A stretch of DNA of 64,000 nt from an uncultured Pelagibacteraceae bacterium (GTDB lineage Bacteria > Pseudomonadota > Alphaproteobacteria > Pelagibacterales > Pelagibacteraceae), in contig CACMIH010000006.1 in the NCBI GenBank assembly GCA_902613755.1, forward strand, positions 48,404 through 112,403. Direction: 5' to 3'. Shown here in pieces: positions 37,586-46,129 of this stretch. The notes beneath the pieces were generated by a model. That model was given only the letters and a program-made list of their open reading frames with translations. It was not told where the DNA came from and made no database searches. The position numbers and the translations under genes are program-made. Numbering within the stretch: position 1 is the stretch's first letter; the number at the start of each line of letters is the position of its first letter.

Positions 37586-39018
37586 GCTTTTAAAAACTCC
37601 GGATGGTTAAAAAGTAAAGTATGTTTTTCAACAGCTCTATTTTTTTGGTTTATATATTTCATTATTTTACTTGGATTATCAAAATTTTTTTCAACAATAC
37701 TTTCATAATATGCAGCATTTTTATTATTTTCCATTTTAGAAAAATTATAAGTTGCTTTTGCGTATACAAGTCTTCTAATTAATAATTCTGGTGAAATCCA
37801 ATCATCAGAATGGTCTGACCAACCGTTTGGTTGTTTTGCTCTATAAGGATGGTGACCAATATTTTGTAAAATCCATTCAGGTTCTCTTTGTGAATCAAAC
37901 GGTCTCTGACCAAGCTCGTATTTATCCATTAGTTCTGGTGATGGAGGCCAGTTTAAATCAGCAATTTTTGCAACTTGAATTAACCAATTTTCAGGCGTTT
38001 GAAATTTTTTATATTTATCGTTGTAATCAAATGCCACTTTTATTGCTGCTTTGTGTATCTCTGGTAAATATCCATCAGATTTTTTAAAAGCATCTATAAT
38101 AGGTTGCTTCATATCTTTTGTGGGTTCATCTGTAATTAAATATCTACAAAGTCTTTCAGCAACAAAATCTCTGCAATTAGGATGATTTACCAAATCTTTG
38201 ATCACAGCTGCTAAAGCTTTTTTTCCTCTTTTATATTCTTTTCCTAAAACAGTTTTTTTTCCCCTTTGATGATATTCAGAGTTAAACCAAACATTCCCTG
38301 TTTCTAAATTTTGTTTACTCCATCTATGTTGCCAGCCTGTCATAATATATGCTAATTGAATGACATCTTCTTGGGTGTATCCAGCTTTCGGTGAAACTGT
38401 ATGTAATTCTAAGAGCTCTCTTCCATGGTTCTCATTAATTGTTGCAGGTTCTTTTTTTCTACGCCTCCACTCTTCACCAGCAGTAACACTCTTTGGTCCT
38501 GCACTTTCACTATTATCTAGGTGGTGGATCATTGCCCAAGAAGTTGTGACTTCGTAAACCATTTTTTCAAATGATTGATTTAAATTTGGTCGAACAACTT
38601 CTCTTTGATATGCACCGGTTGAATAATTTGCTAAAAAATCTTTTTCGCTAATTGCAAAAAAATTTCCCCAAAACATCCAGAGTTTTGCTAATACAGGATG
38701 ATTACTATTGATACCTTCATTATGTCTAATTGATATTTCTAGTGACTCCCAAAATTTTTGACCAGTCTTGTGTCTTAAAATATCTTTGTGTGTTTTATAA
38801 AGAGTTTTATTGTCCTTATATTTTTTTCGTAAAACTTTTCTGTCACCATAAACCCAATCTCTATAATGTTTTCTAAGTTCTTTTTCAGAGTATATTTTTC
38901 CTTTCCATGAAAAGTCTGGGATTTCATCGACTTGATTGACTGCCCAATTTAATGGATCTGATGGAACTTCCTCGTTTGGACTAATACCAAATGCAACTTT
39001 TCTAAAAAAGTTTTTCAT
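37582..39018 (-). CDS. DUF1800 protein
   Basis: 478 residues with family features: RREVVRPNLNQSFEKMVYEV, TVTSWAMIHHLDNSES-type Trp/His region, a GRELLELHTV motif and WLIQVAKIADL, then PNGWSDHSDDWISPELL. Function is unknown but it is nearly always beside DUF1501. Unlike its partner, no signal peptide is visible at MKNFFRKVAFGISPNEE, so it may stay inside or be carried out with the folded Tat substrate. It starts 3 bases after a glycosyltransferase stop. Confidence 0.87.
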   Translation of the reverse strand: MKNFFRKVAFGISPNEEVPSDPLNWAVNQVDEIPDFSWKGKIYSEKELRKHYRDWVYGDRKVLRKKYKDNKTLYKTHKDILRHKTGQKFWESLEISIRHNEGINSNHPVLAKLWMFWGNFFAISEKDFLANYSTGAYQREVVRPNLNQSFEKMVYEVTTSWAMIHHLDNSESAGPKSVTAGEEWRRRKKEPATINENHGRELLELHTVSPKAGYTQEDVIQLAYIMTGWQHRWSKQNLETGNVWFNSEYHQRGKKTVLGKEYKRGKKALAAVIKDLVNHPNCRDFVAERLCRYLITDEPTKDMKQPIIDAFKKSDGYLPEIHKAAIKVAFDYNDKYKKFQTPENWLIQVAKIADLNWPPSPELMDKYELGQRPFDSQREPEWILQNIGHHPYRAKQPNGWSDHSDDWISPELLIRRLVYAKATYNFSKMENNKNAAYYESIVEKNFDNPSKIMKYINQKNRAVEKHTLLFNHPEFLKA

Positions 39019-39021
39019 AAC

Positions 39022-39891
39022 TTATTTTATCTTATCAATATCGTGAATATTTGTTAAAGAATTATTAAATTCATCTATATTTTCTCTTAATGCTAAACTA
39101 GAGATTGAATATATCATTATTAATAACAAAGCTAAAGGTATTGAAGTGATTACTGAAGCATAGCTTTTGATAAGTAATATATAAAAAATAATAAATAAAG
39201 CCGATCGAATTAAAACTGTTTTTCTAAAGACGCTAATGATTGAAAGAGAGTGTTTTAATAAACTAAAAAAACTCATTTGAGATGGGCCAAAATATCTTTT
39301 TCCTCTAATAGATGGCATTGAAACAAGGTCTTTTTCTATTTTTTTTAAAGCACCTGAAAAACTATTCCAAGTAGCTTTTTCATCTAACATTTTTTTCACA
39401 GTTAATTTAGAAAGGCATGTAAAATTTCCAAATTTGATTGCTTTTCCAGTAAAAGCTAAAGTTAAAAATTTATGAAACTGATAAGATAATTGAAAAATTA
39501 GACTTTCAGATCTCTTAACTCTTTCACCTATTATAGACCTTTCACCTGATTTCTCTGCTAGTCCAACAAAATTTTTAATTTCTTCAGGCCTATCCTCGCC
39601 GTCACCATCCATAGGAATTACAAAATCAAATTCTTTTTTTTCAAAAATATATTTTAATCCTGATGCGATGCATCTTGCGTGGCCTCTATTTTCTCTCATA
39701 TTAACTATCTCAATCGAATTAATATTCTCTATACTTGGATAGGTATCAATAATCTGTTGAGAAGAAGCATCATTTATAACAACTATAGATATTTCATGAT
39801 TTAAATCTTTGATCTCATAATTAATCTTCTCAATCAATAATTTTAATGACTCTCTGTCGTTAAAAATTGGGATTAATATTATATATTTCAT
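39022..39891 (-). CDS. GT2-family glycosyltransferase with membrane tail
   Basis: 289 residues. The GT-A domain has IILIPIFNDRESLKLLIEKI, a VVINDASSQ motif and FVIPMDGDGEDRPEEIKNF with the DGD metal site. Two hydrophobic helices close the protein (about 225-268), as in polyprenyl-phosphate sugar synthases of the DPM/ArnC type. Such an enzyme would charge undecaprenyl phosphate with a sugar at the inner membrane. It directly follows the GT39-like gene, the usual user of such donors. Confidence 0.85.
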   Translation of the reverse strand: MKYIILIPIFNDRESLKLLIEKINYEIKDLNHEISIVVINDASSQQIIDTYPSIENINSIEIVNMRENRGHARCIASGLKYIFEKKEFDFVIPMDGDGEDRPEEIKNFVGLAEKSGERSIIGERVKRSESLIFQLSYQFHKFLTLAFTGKAIKFGNFTCLSKLTVKKMLDEKATWNSFSGALKKIEKDLVSMPSIRGKRYFGPSQMSFFSLLKHSLSIISVFRKTVLIRSALFIIFYILLIKSYASVITSIPLALLLIMIYSISSLALRENIDEFNNSLTNIHDIDKIK

Positions 39892-41214
39892 CTATCTTGA
39901 CCCTATACAAATATTATCGAGACACATATAATCTTTCAATTGATCTAGTTTGTCTCGTTCAACAACACCTTCCCAAACAGGTCTAGATTTAAGATGATAG
40001 GATAAATTTCCTCCTACCCACTCATCTCCAAATACAACATTAATTTTTGATTTAAACTGTTGATCCCAAGCATATTGAGTTTTTATTGCTATTTCTTTTC
40101 CAGGATAATCCGTTCTTTTGTTTTCATTTGATATGGAAATATATGCGTAAAGTGCTGGTGATAAAAAGAAAAAGAAAACAAATCCCATAAAAAATGGTTT
40201 TAATTTATTAATATTTATTTGAGATTGAAATATATAAACAAAGAAAGTACCTAAAAATAAATAGAAAGGTGTCATCCACATTGTTCTAATTTTAGATCCA
40301 GTAATAAATGATGTCAAAAACATCAAAACAAATGGCAAAACATTAATTGCTAATAAAAAAAGCAACTTTTTATCTTTCAAATTAAATTTAAATTTAAATT
40401 TTTTTATTAAAATCCAGATCATAATGAAAAAAGGTATTAATATGCCTGCTTGTTTGAACAAAAAGATAAATGGATATTTAATATGCTCAATTAAATTTGA
40501 CTGCTCAAGTCCAGTTCGCGCTAATCCATAAGTAATTGTAACAAAATCATTTTTATAAAGCCAAATTAAATGAGGAATTAAAACTACTAAAAAAACTTCA
40601 ATTATAATTAAATATTTAAAATCAAATTTTCTCTCATTCTTTATAAAAATTAAATATATAAATAATAGATCAATTGAAACCAATAAATATAGAAATAAGT
40701 ACTTTGACAAAAATCCAAATGCTGCAAACAATCCAACCAAAAAACAGTCTAAAAACTTAATTTTCTTAGTGTTATAAATTCTCCATGAAAAATATATCGT
40801 TAGTGACCAAAAAGGTAATTCACAAACATTTACATTAAATTCTGGAGTTGTAAAATTATAAAAATAAATTGTTTCAATTAATAAAACTGAAATTAAACTT
40901 AACAAACTATTATTAAAAATTTCCTTAGAAAATTTGAATATGAAATAAAAAGAAATAATTACAAATATTTGACTAAGAAGATAATAAGCCCAATCCTGAG
41001 ATCCAAAAATTTGGTAAAAAATTTCTAATATAACTGCAACCATTGGAGGATGTTTGCTATAGCCCCAATCCAAATTACTTCCCCAAGCTAAATGCTCAAT
41101 AGTATCTAAAGGCAGATTTTGATTTGTAACAGAAGGAATCAAAGTCCAAAAAATAAGATGAGATATAACAAAAATATAAAACACATTATCTATATTTTTA
41201 GTTTTAGCTGTCAT
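39892..41214 (-). CDS. GT39/ArnT-like membrane glycosyltransferase
   Basis: 440 residues with about eleven membrane segments. The first periplasmic loop carries the acidic motif DTIEHLAWGSNLDWGYSKHP, typical of GT-C enzymes that use polyprenyl-phosphate sugars, followed by PPMVAVILEIFYQIFG. It would move a sugar to lipid A, another lipid or a protein on the periplasmic face. It sits one base upstream of the GT2 gene and both run leftward, likely forming a two-gene donor/transfer pair. Confidence 0.82.
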   Translation of the reverse strand: MTAKTKNIDNVFYIFVISHLIFWTLIPSVTNQNLPLDTIEHLAWGSNLDWGYSKHPPMVAVILEIFYQIFGSQDWAYYLLSQIFVIISFYFIFKFSKEIFNNSLLSLISVLLIETIYFYNFTTPEFNVNVCELPFWSLTIYFSWRIYNTKKIKFLDCFLVGLFAAFGFLSKYLFLYLLVSIDLLFIYLIFIKNERKFDFKYLIIIEVFLVVLIPHLIWLYKNDFVTITYGLARTGLEQSNLIEHIKYPFIFLFKQAGILIPFFIMIWILIKKFKFKFNLKDKKLLFLLAINVLPFVLMFLTSFITGSKIRTMWMTPFYLFLGTFFVYIFQSQININKLKPFFMGFVFFFFLSPALYAYISISNENKRTDYPGKEIAIKTQYAWDQQFKSKINVVFGDEWVGGNLSYHLKSRPVWEGVVERDKLDQLKDYMCLDNICIGSR

Positions 41215-41244
41215 TTATAATTATTTATAACAAATCAGGTTGCT

Positions 41245-41272
41245 TGACACCCCTAATTTGCTGAATATACTC
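41245..41272 (+). promoter_or_regulatory. Near-consensus sigma-70 promoter of the DksA-like gene
   Basis: TTGACA at 41245-41250 and TATACT at 41267-41272 are 16 bases apart. The start of transcription would fall about 41279, only some 14 bases before the ATG at 41293, leaving almost no leader and no clear Shine-Dalgarno. Confidence 0.8.
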
Positions 41273-41292
41273 CGGAAACTCAAATTTGAACT

Positions 41293-41808
41293 ATGCCAAA
41301 GACTGCTAAAGCAAAGAAAAAAGTATCAAAAATAAAAACTAAAGTTGCAAGCAAAGCAAAACCATCTGTAACAAAAGTTGAATCTAAAGGACCTATAAAA
41401 ATTTCAAAAAATTATGTTCCAAAAGATACTGAAAAATATATGTGCGAAAAACATAAAGTTTATTTCCGTATTAGACTTACAGAGTGGAAAAAAGAATTAA
41501 TCAAATCAAACAATGAAGCTCTTTATAATGGTGGCATGGACGACAATAATATTTCTGCAGATATAGTTGATCAAGCAAACTCATATATTGATAGTAATGT
41601 AGAGATGAAAGCAATCAATAGACAAATCAAATTAATATCAGAAATTGATAAAGCCTTAAGAAGAATTAGAGAAGATACTTATGGCTACTGTTTAGATACA
41701 GCTGAACCAATTGGTTTAAAAAGATTAATGGCAAGACCTGTTGCAAAGTATACGATAGCAGCACAAGAAAAGCATGAAAAAGATGAAAAAGTTCATGCGG
41801 ACGATTAA
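41293..41808 (+). CDS. dksA: DksA/TraR-family RNA polymerase-binding regulator
   Basis: 171 residues. A Lys/Ala-rich unstructured N-terminus (residues 1-40) precedes the coiled coil (about 55-125), whose tip carries acidic Asp90 and Asp93 (ISADIVDQAN). The C-terminal globule reads DTYGYCLDTAEPIGLKRLMARP with a single Cys133, so the four-Cys zinc site of E. coli DksA is not kept. It likely adjusts rRNA and stress transcription with ppGpp. It has a strong promoter and is followed by two tiny membrane ORFs. Confidence 0.9.
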   Translation: MPKTAKAKKKVSKIKTKVASKAKPSVTKVESKGPIKISKNYVPKDTEKYMCEKHKVYFRIRLTEWKKELIKSNNEALYNGGMDDNNISADIVDQANSYIDSNVEMKAINRQIKLISEIDKALRRIREDTYGYCLDTAEPIGLKRLMARPVAKYTIAAQEKHEKDEKVHADD

Positions 41809-41810
41809 AA

Positions 41811-41927
41811 ATGAAAAAAAAGAACTCTAAACAAAATTCAATTTCATTTCTTTTTGCGAAGAAATATATATATTTCTACTACCCTTTTTTCTGGATTATA
41901 CTGCTATTATATTTATTTTTAAAATGA
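41811..41927 (+). CDS. Small membrane protein, 38 residues
   Basis: This ORF begins three bases after the dksA stop and encodes MKKKNSKQNSISFLFAKKYI, then a hydrophobic aromatic-rich helix (FYYPFFWIILLLYLFLK). The basic N-terminus and single helix suggest an inner-membrane protein with its N-terminus inside. Its stop overlaps the next ATG as ATGA, which supports real translation. No family is recognised. Confidence 0.5.
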   Translation: MKKKNSKQNSISFLFAKKYIYFYYPFFWIILLLYLFLK

Positions 41928-42019
41928 ACAAAAAGCTAATATTAATTATAATCATTATTGTTGCTATTGAATTTTCAGGATACGGAATTCTTAGCACCCT
42001 TTACAGATTATTTGGCTAA
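41924..42019 (+). CDS. Small membrane protein, 31 residues
   Basis: The ATG overlaps the stop of the preceding mini-ORF (ATGA). The product starts MNKKLILIIIIIVAIEFSGY and ends STLYRLFG, with one helix of about 17 residues interrupted by a single Glu. Its stop lies 4 bases from the convergent GST gene end. No family is recognised. The coupling and position suggest a dksA-linked tri-cistron. Confidence 0.48.
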   Translation: MNKKLILIIIIIVAIEFSGYGILSTLYRLFG

Positions 42020-42023
42020 AAAT

Positions 42024-42650
42024 TTAAGGCTTTGGTATTTTTGCCTCTTTGTCCATGAAAGTATACCCTTTAATAACTGCATCACGTTTAGCAATATCTT
42101 CATACCATCTAGATAAGTTTTTAAAATTTTTTAAACCAATATCGTGCCATTCATGTCTAGCTAGCCAAGGCCAAGTTGCAATATCAGCAATGGTATAGTT
42201 CGATCCAGCAAGATATTTGGTTTCTTTTAAACGTGTATCTAGTTCTCCATAAATTCTTTTTACAATATTAAAAAATCTTTCTTCTCCAAATTCACTTTTC
42301 CCAGAATTAAAATGATGGAATTGATGATGTTGTCCAAACATAGGTCCTACTGTTCCCACCTGAGCCATTAGCCATTGATTAATTAAGAGTCTATCGTTTT
42401 TATCAAAAAACTTACCACTTTTTTCAGCTAAGTAAGTTAAAATTGCCCCAGACTCGAAAACACTATTATTATTTTCATGATCGATTATTGCAGGTATTTT
42501 TCCAAAAGGGCTTATTTTTAAAAAATCAGATTTAAATTGCTCTTTATTATATATGTCAACAGGAGTTAATTTATATTCATAACCTATTTCCTCAAGCATA
42601 ATACTAATTTTCCATCCATTAGGAGTATTAGCAGAAAATAACTCTATCAT
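42024..42650 (-). CDS. Glutathione S-transferase (YfcG/Nu-like)
   Basis: 208 residues. The thioredoxin-like N-domain starts MIELFSANTPNGWKISIMLE with the NTPNGWK glutathione region and GKIPAIIDHENNNSVFESGA (cis-Pro and ES motif). The helical C-domain follows, with the N-capping box in YTIADIATWPWLARHEW. This resembles the disulfide-reductase GSTs (YfcG/YghU). It overlaps the ferredoxin reductase gene by 4 bases, forming a redox cluster with the ferredoxin genes. Confidence 0.9.
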   Translation of the reverse strand: MIELFSANTPNGWKISIMLEEIGYEYKLTPVDIYNKEQFKSDFLKISPFGKIPAIIDHENNNSVFESGAILTYLAEKSGKFFDKNDRLLINQWLMAQVGTVGPMFGQHHQFHHFNSGKSEFGEERFFNIVKRIYGELDTRLKETKYLAGSNYTIADIATWPWLARHEWHDIGLKNFKNLSRWYEDIAKRDAVIKGYTFMDKEAKIPKP

Positions 42651-43663
42651 TTTTTGATTCCAAGTCTCTCTTGTGCAGCCTTAGAAGTTGTTGTGAATTC
42701 AAATCTTAATTTTTCATCTGGTTTTGCATATTTAAAACAGCCTCTAGCAGCTAAAGCACCTTCATGGAAACCTGAAAGAATTAATTTTAATTTTCCTGGA
42801 TAAGAACAAATATCTCCAATTGCAAAAATTCCATCTATATTGGTCTCAAAATTTTCAGTATTTACTTGAACAGTTTTTTTATCAATATTTAAACCCCAAT
42901 CTAAAATAGGACCTAGTTGCATAATTAAACCAAAAAAACCTAATACATAATCAGATTTAATTTCTTTAATTTCACCTTCATCATGTTTTATCTTAATATT
43001 ATTAATTTTTTTATCTCCAGAAATAGAGTCCATTTGATATTTTGTGTATAAATTTAATTTTCCTTGATCATTAAGTTCCTTAACTTTCTGAACACTAGAC
43101 TCTGCTCCACTAAAACCATCTCTTCTATGTATTAAATTTACCTTCGAAGTATTGGAAAGCTCTATAGCCCAATCTAAAGCAGAATCTCCTCCTCCAAAAA
43201 TTGAAATAGTCTTATCTTTAAATATTGACTTATCCTTAATTGAATAAAACAAAGAATTACCCTCAAATTTCTCGCATTCCTTTACTGGAAACTTTCTAGG
43301 TTCAAAAGAGCCAACACCACCAGCTATTACAATTGCTGCAACATCAAACTCTACTACACCAGAAGTTTTAACATGCCATCGGCTTTCAGTTTTTTTAAGT
43401 TGTTCTACTCTTTCATTTAAATGAAATTTTACATTGAAAGGTTTAATTTGTTTTAGAAGATTATTGGTTAGCTCTTCTCCAGTACACTCTGGTATGGCTG
43501 GGATGTCATAAATAGGTTTATCAGGGTAAAGTTCTATACATTGGCCTCCTGCTTTATCGAGATTATCCACTATTTCACAACTCAATCCTATAATACCGAG
43601 CTGATGAGCGCAAAATAATCCTGTAGGTCCCGCTCCAATAATTAATACATCTGTTTTATTCAT
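42647..43663 (-). CDS. Ferredoxin-NADP reductase (TrxB-like type 2)
   Basis: 338 residues with FAD and NADPH domains: VLIIGAGPTGLFCAHQLGI, GGQCIELYPDKPIYDIPA, FGGGDSALDWAIELS and IDGIFAIGDICSYPGKLKL. The CxxC redox pair of thioredoxin reductase is missing, which identifies the FNR2-like class. It passes electrons between NADPH and ferredoxin, whose gene directly precedes it on the minus strand, and could feed the desaturase further upstream. Confidence 0.92.
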   Translation of the reverse strand: MNKTDVLIIGAGPTGLFCAHQLGIIGLSCEIVDNLDKAGGQCIELYPDKPIYDIPAIPECTGEELTNNLLKQIKPFNVKFHLNERVEQLKKTESRWHVKTSGVVEFDVAAIVIAGGVGSFEPRKFPVKECEKFEGNSLFYSIKDKSIFKDKTISIFGGGDSALDWAIELSNTSKVNLIHRRDGFSGAESSVQKVKELNDQGKLNLYTKYQMDSISGDKKINNIKIKHDEGEIKEIKSDYVLGFFGLIMQLGPILDWGLNIDKKTVQVNTENFETNIDGIFAIGDICSYPGKLKLILSGFHEGALAARGCFKYAKPDEKLRFEFTTTSKAAQERLGIKK

Positions 43664-43984
43664 TTAATTTTGCGTTGAAGGAATGTTTACTTCTAAACCG
43701 TCCAACTCATCTGAAACAATTAACTGACAACTTAATCGACTATTATTCTTTGGTTCAAACGCCATATCAAGCATATCTTCTTCACCATCTTCTTTTGCTG
43801 GAAGCTTATCTAACCATTCCTCTTTGACGTAAACATGGCAAGTAGCACAGGCCATTCCGCCTCCACAATCAGCATCAATTCCTGGAATATCATTTTGTAC
43901 TGCACCTTCCATTACAGTTAATCCGTTTTGGACATCAATAGTGTGTGTTTTGTTGTCATGAGTGTTGTAAGTAATTTTTGCCAT
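43664..43984 (-). CDS. [2Fe-2S] ferredoxin (adrenodoxin type)
   Basis: 106 residues. The iron-sulfur ligands are the three Cys in [15 protein letters not shown] and a fourth in [14 protein letters not shown], with the ISC-type spacing. It carries electrons in the cytosol. It is the first gene of the ferredoxin-FNR-GST unit. Partners could include iron-sulfur assembly or the membrane desaturase one gene upstream. Confidence 0.95.
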   Translation of the reverse strand: MAKITYNTHDNKTHTIDVQNGLTVMEGAVQNDIPGIDADCGGGMACATCHVYVKEEWLDKLPAKEDGEEDMLDMAFEPKNNSRLSCQLIVSDELDGLEVNIPSTQN

Positions 43985-44043
43985 GCGATATATATAGTTT
44001 CTTATCTAAATTCAGCAAGTAAGTAAAACATACTTGGTCAGAT

Positions 44044-45045
44044 TTATGCGTTTTGTGGTTCAGGGACTTCCTTTTTAAAAAAGTACCTAGAATCTTCTCT
44101 TTGTTTCATTAAAGCAGGAATAATTTCTTTATAAGCATCAATTAAACCATCATTTGTTCTCGGTAATTGATCTTTAATATGGTGATGAAGTTTATCCAAG
44201 TTATAAGATGGAACTGTTGGAAACATGTGATGAGTTACATGATATTCCATTTTCCAATATAAAAAACTTAAAATAGGGTTTAAATACATTTCTCTTGTTG
44301 TGTATCTATGATCTTTAATGTCTCTTGCTAAACCAGCATGTTGAGTAAATGAAACTAGTTTATGTAAAGTTCTTCCATAAAATTTTGGTAATAAAAAAAA
44401 CAAAACTGGCAACCAAGATAATATAATTAAAGACCACAAAATAATTGCAATCCAAATTGCAACAAAAATTCTAGAATTAAATATAACTTTTGATTGTGCA
44501 TTTTCAGGAATGCAGTCTTGCATCACTTTTGTTTTTACACCCAATGCATGTTGAATAATTTCATAAGCTATACTTTTTTTAAAATAAACAAGTTCCATAA
44601 AAGGAATTAAATTAATTAAAAAATTTTTTGGAGTTTCTTTTAAATTATTTCCATATTCAATTTCATGATCATATGGATTTTCTGTTGAATACGTATTTCC
44701 ATGATGAACGAAATGTGTATATCTCCATCTTGTTGGTTCAAAATTTGAGAGGTATGAAGAAATATAGTAAAAAAATTCGTTTAAAGATTTTGATTGAAAA
44801 GCGGTTTTGTGGCCTGTCTCATGCCATAATGGATTTGAAAAACCATATATGTTTCCGTAAACCAAAAACCAAAAAACAGACCACCATGTGCCCCAAGTTA
44901 TATATGCCAAAATTCCTGTAACTAATAACAATCCAAAAAAGACTGAAACATGTTGAAGCCCTCTAATATCAGATTTTTTTGAAAGTTCTTTGAGGACTTC
45001 TATATCAACTTTACATCGATGCCATTTTTCTAATTTTACATCCAT
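44044..45045 (-). CDS. Membrane fatty acid desaturase
   Basis: 333 residues from the ATG at 45045. The 22 extra residues of a longer frame would run back into the proteorhodopsin terminator, so they are excluded. The three histidine boxes of the di-iron site are seen: HETGH, HFVHHGNTY and HVTHHMFPTVPSYNLDKLHH. Several membrane helices separate them. It probably desaturates membrane acyl chains with electrons from the nearby ferredoxin/FNR; acyl specificity is unknown. A related hydroxylase reaction is possible. Confidence 0.87.
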   Translation of the reverse strand: MDVKLEKWHRCKVDIEVLKELSKKSDIRGLQHVSVFFGLLLVTGILAYITWGTWWSVFWFLVYGNIYGFSNPLWHETGHKTAFQSKSLNEFFYYISSYLSNFEPTRWRYTHFVHHGNTYSTENPYDHEIEYGNNLKETPKNFLINLIPFMELVYFKKSIAYEIIQHALGVKTKVMQDCIPENAQSKVIFNSRIFVAIWIAIILWSLIILSWLPVLFFLLPKFYGRTLHKLVSFTQHAGLARDIKDHRYTTREMYLNPILSFLYWKMEYHVTHHMFPTVPSYNLDKLHHHIKDQLPRTNDGLIDAYKEIIPALMKQREDSRYFFKKEVPEPQNA

Positions 45046-45097
45046 AAATAAAAAAATATATATAGTAATTATACATAATTTAATTAAGGTAAAAAAA

Positions 45098-45127
45098 AAG
45101 GGCAAGTACAAAATTGTACCTGCCCTT
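45098..45127 (-). terminator. Proteorhodopsin terminator
   Basis: AAGGGCA-GTACAA and TTGTAC-TGCCCTT form a long hairpin with a small bulge. On the minus strand it is followed by a run of about nine T. This is a strong intrinsic terminator 19 bases beyond the rhodopsin stop. Confidence 0.92.
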
Positions 45128-45146
45128 AATTTAAATTTTAGCTAAA

Positions 45147-45920
45147 TTACTTAGCTCTTCTTCCGCTTGAACTAGTTGCAGCAGCCCAGATTACTAGACC
45201 AAATGCAATTTTGTTAATGAAGTCAGCTAAGTTGTAAACAACGTTTAGTGAGTCAGCGTCTACACCACCAGTTAAATAACCAAATATGTAACCTAGTGGG
45301 TAAATTGCCCAACCTACTGTAACGATCATTCTCATTGCTCCGAATGCAGTTACAAGAGCTTTATTACCACTCTTGGATGCTGCTTTACCAGCTTCACCTG
45401 AGAATACTTCATAAAGAATGTATACCCAACCTGCCATTCCGATGATGAAACCTAGTGTAGCATTAATATATCCTGCTTCACCTAAGTATCCACCAATTAG
45501 CATTACTAATGAACCAATTAACAATCTCCAGAACATTCCAGAGTTTGCCTTATTGATAGCTGCTAGAATTAAATAGAATTCTACCATCTGTAGTGGCACA
45601 GTGATTAACCAGTCAATGTATCTGTAAACAGTTGGTGAGTCTCCAGTAGCAACCCATACTTCTCTCATATACATGTAGTGTATGAATGCAATACCAGTTA
45701 CTAGACCAGCAACAATAACTGATGTTCTCCAGCCTGATGCGACATTGCCTGCTTCCATGAAAAAGAAAGCAGTAGCTGCTAACATTCCCATAGAGATAAC
45801 CCAGAATGAAATTCCTACGAAGTCATCTTGGCTCAACATCGTTGCGTCTGCTGCAATAGCTATACCTGAAAAACCTATCAAGGCCATAGCTGCTAAAGCA
45901 AACAGTTTAAGTTTTTTCAT
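45147..45920 (-). CDS. Proteorhodopsin, blue-absorbing type
   Basis: 257 residues with an N-terminal signal-like segment and seven helices. Key residues, offset by six from the reference green form, are His81, Arg100, Asp103 (proton acceptor, RYIDWLITVPLQ), Gln111 at the spectral tuning site, Glu114 (proton donor), and Asp233 and Lys237 (LADFINKIAF) for retinal linkage. It pumps protons out using light. Gln rather than Leu at the tuning site predicts blue absorption, as in open-ocean SAR11. The retinal synthesis genes are not in this window. A good GGGAG ribosome site precedes the ATG. Confidence 0.98.
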   Translation of the reverse strand: MKKLKLFALAAMALIGFSGIAIAADATMLSQDDFVGISFWVISMGMLAATAFFFMEAGNVASGWRTSVIVAGLVTGIAFIHYMYMREVWVATGDSPTVYRYIDWLITVPLQMVEFYLILAAINKANSGMFWRLLIGSLVMLIGGYLGEAGYINATLGFIIGMAGWVYILYEVFSGEAGKAASKSGNKALVTAFGAMRMIVTVGWAIYPLGYIFGYLTGGVDADSLNVVYNLADFINKIAFGLVIWAAATSSSGRRAK

Positions 45921-45950
45921 AAAAAACTCCCTCTTCGTTAGTTTTTATTT

Positions 45951-45966
45951 TAGTTTATATAAACTA
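45951..45966. promoter_or_regulatory. Perfect 16-base palindrome upstream of proteorhodopsin
   Basis: TAGTTTATATAAACTA is its own reverse complement and lies 31-46 bases before the rhodopsin ATG. Its core TATA is a plausible -10 element on the minus strand. It may be a regulator site, or an AT-rich promoter that happens to be symmetric. Confidence 0.45.
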
Positions 45967-46129
45967 GACTTAAGTTTCCCTAAGCCAATTCCGCGGTTAA
46001 TAGCAAATTAAAATAGTTTTATGAAGACTTAATTGTCACTAATAAGCATTGATTTTACTTAATTTTTAAAATTAAATACAATTTATAAGTTAAAAATCAA
46101 AAAAAATAAGGAATTCGAATCAAATTTTT

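Noticed and set aside
44628..44921. Plus-strand frame opposite the desaturase
   Set aside because: It is antisense to the histidine-box region and its composition follows the opposite gene's codons.
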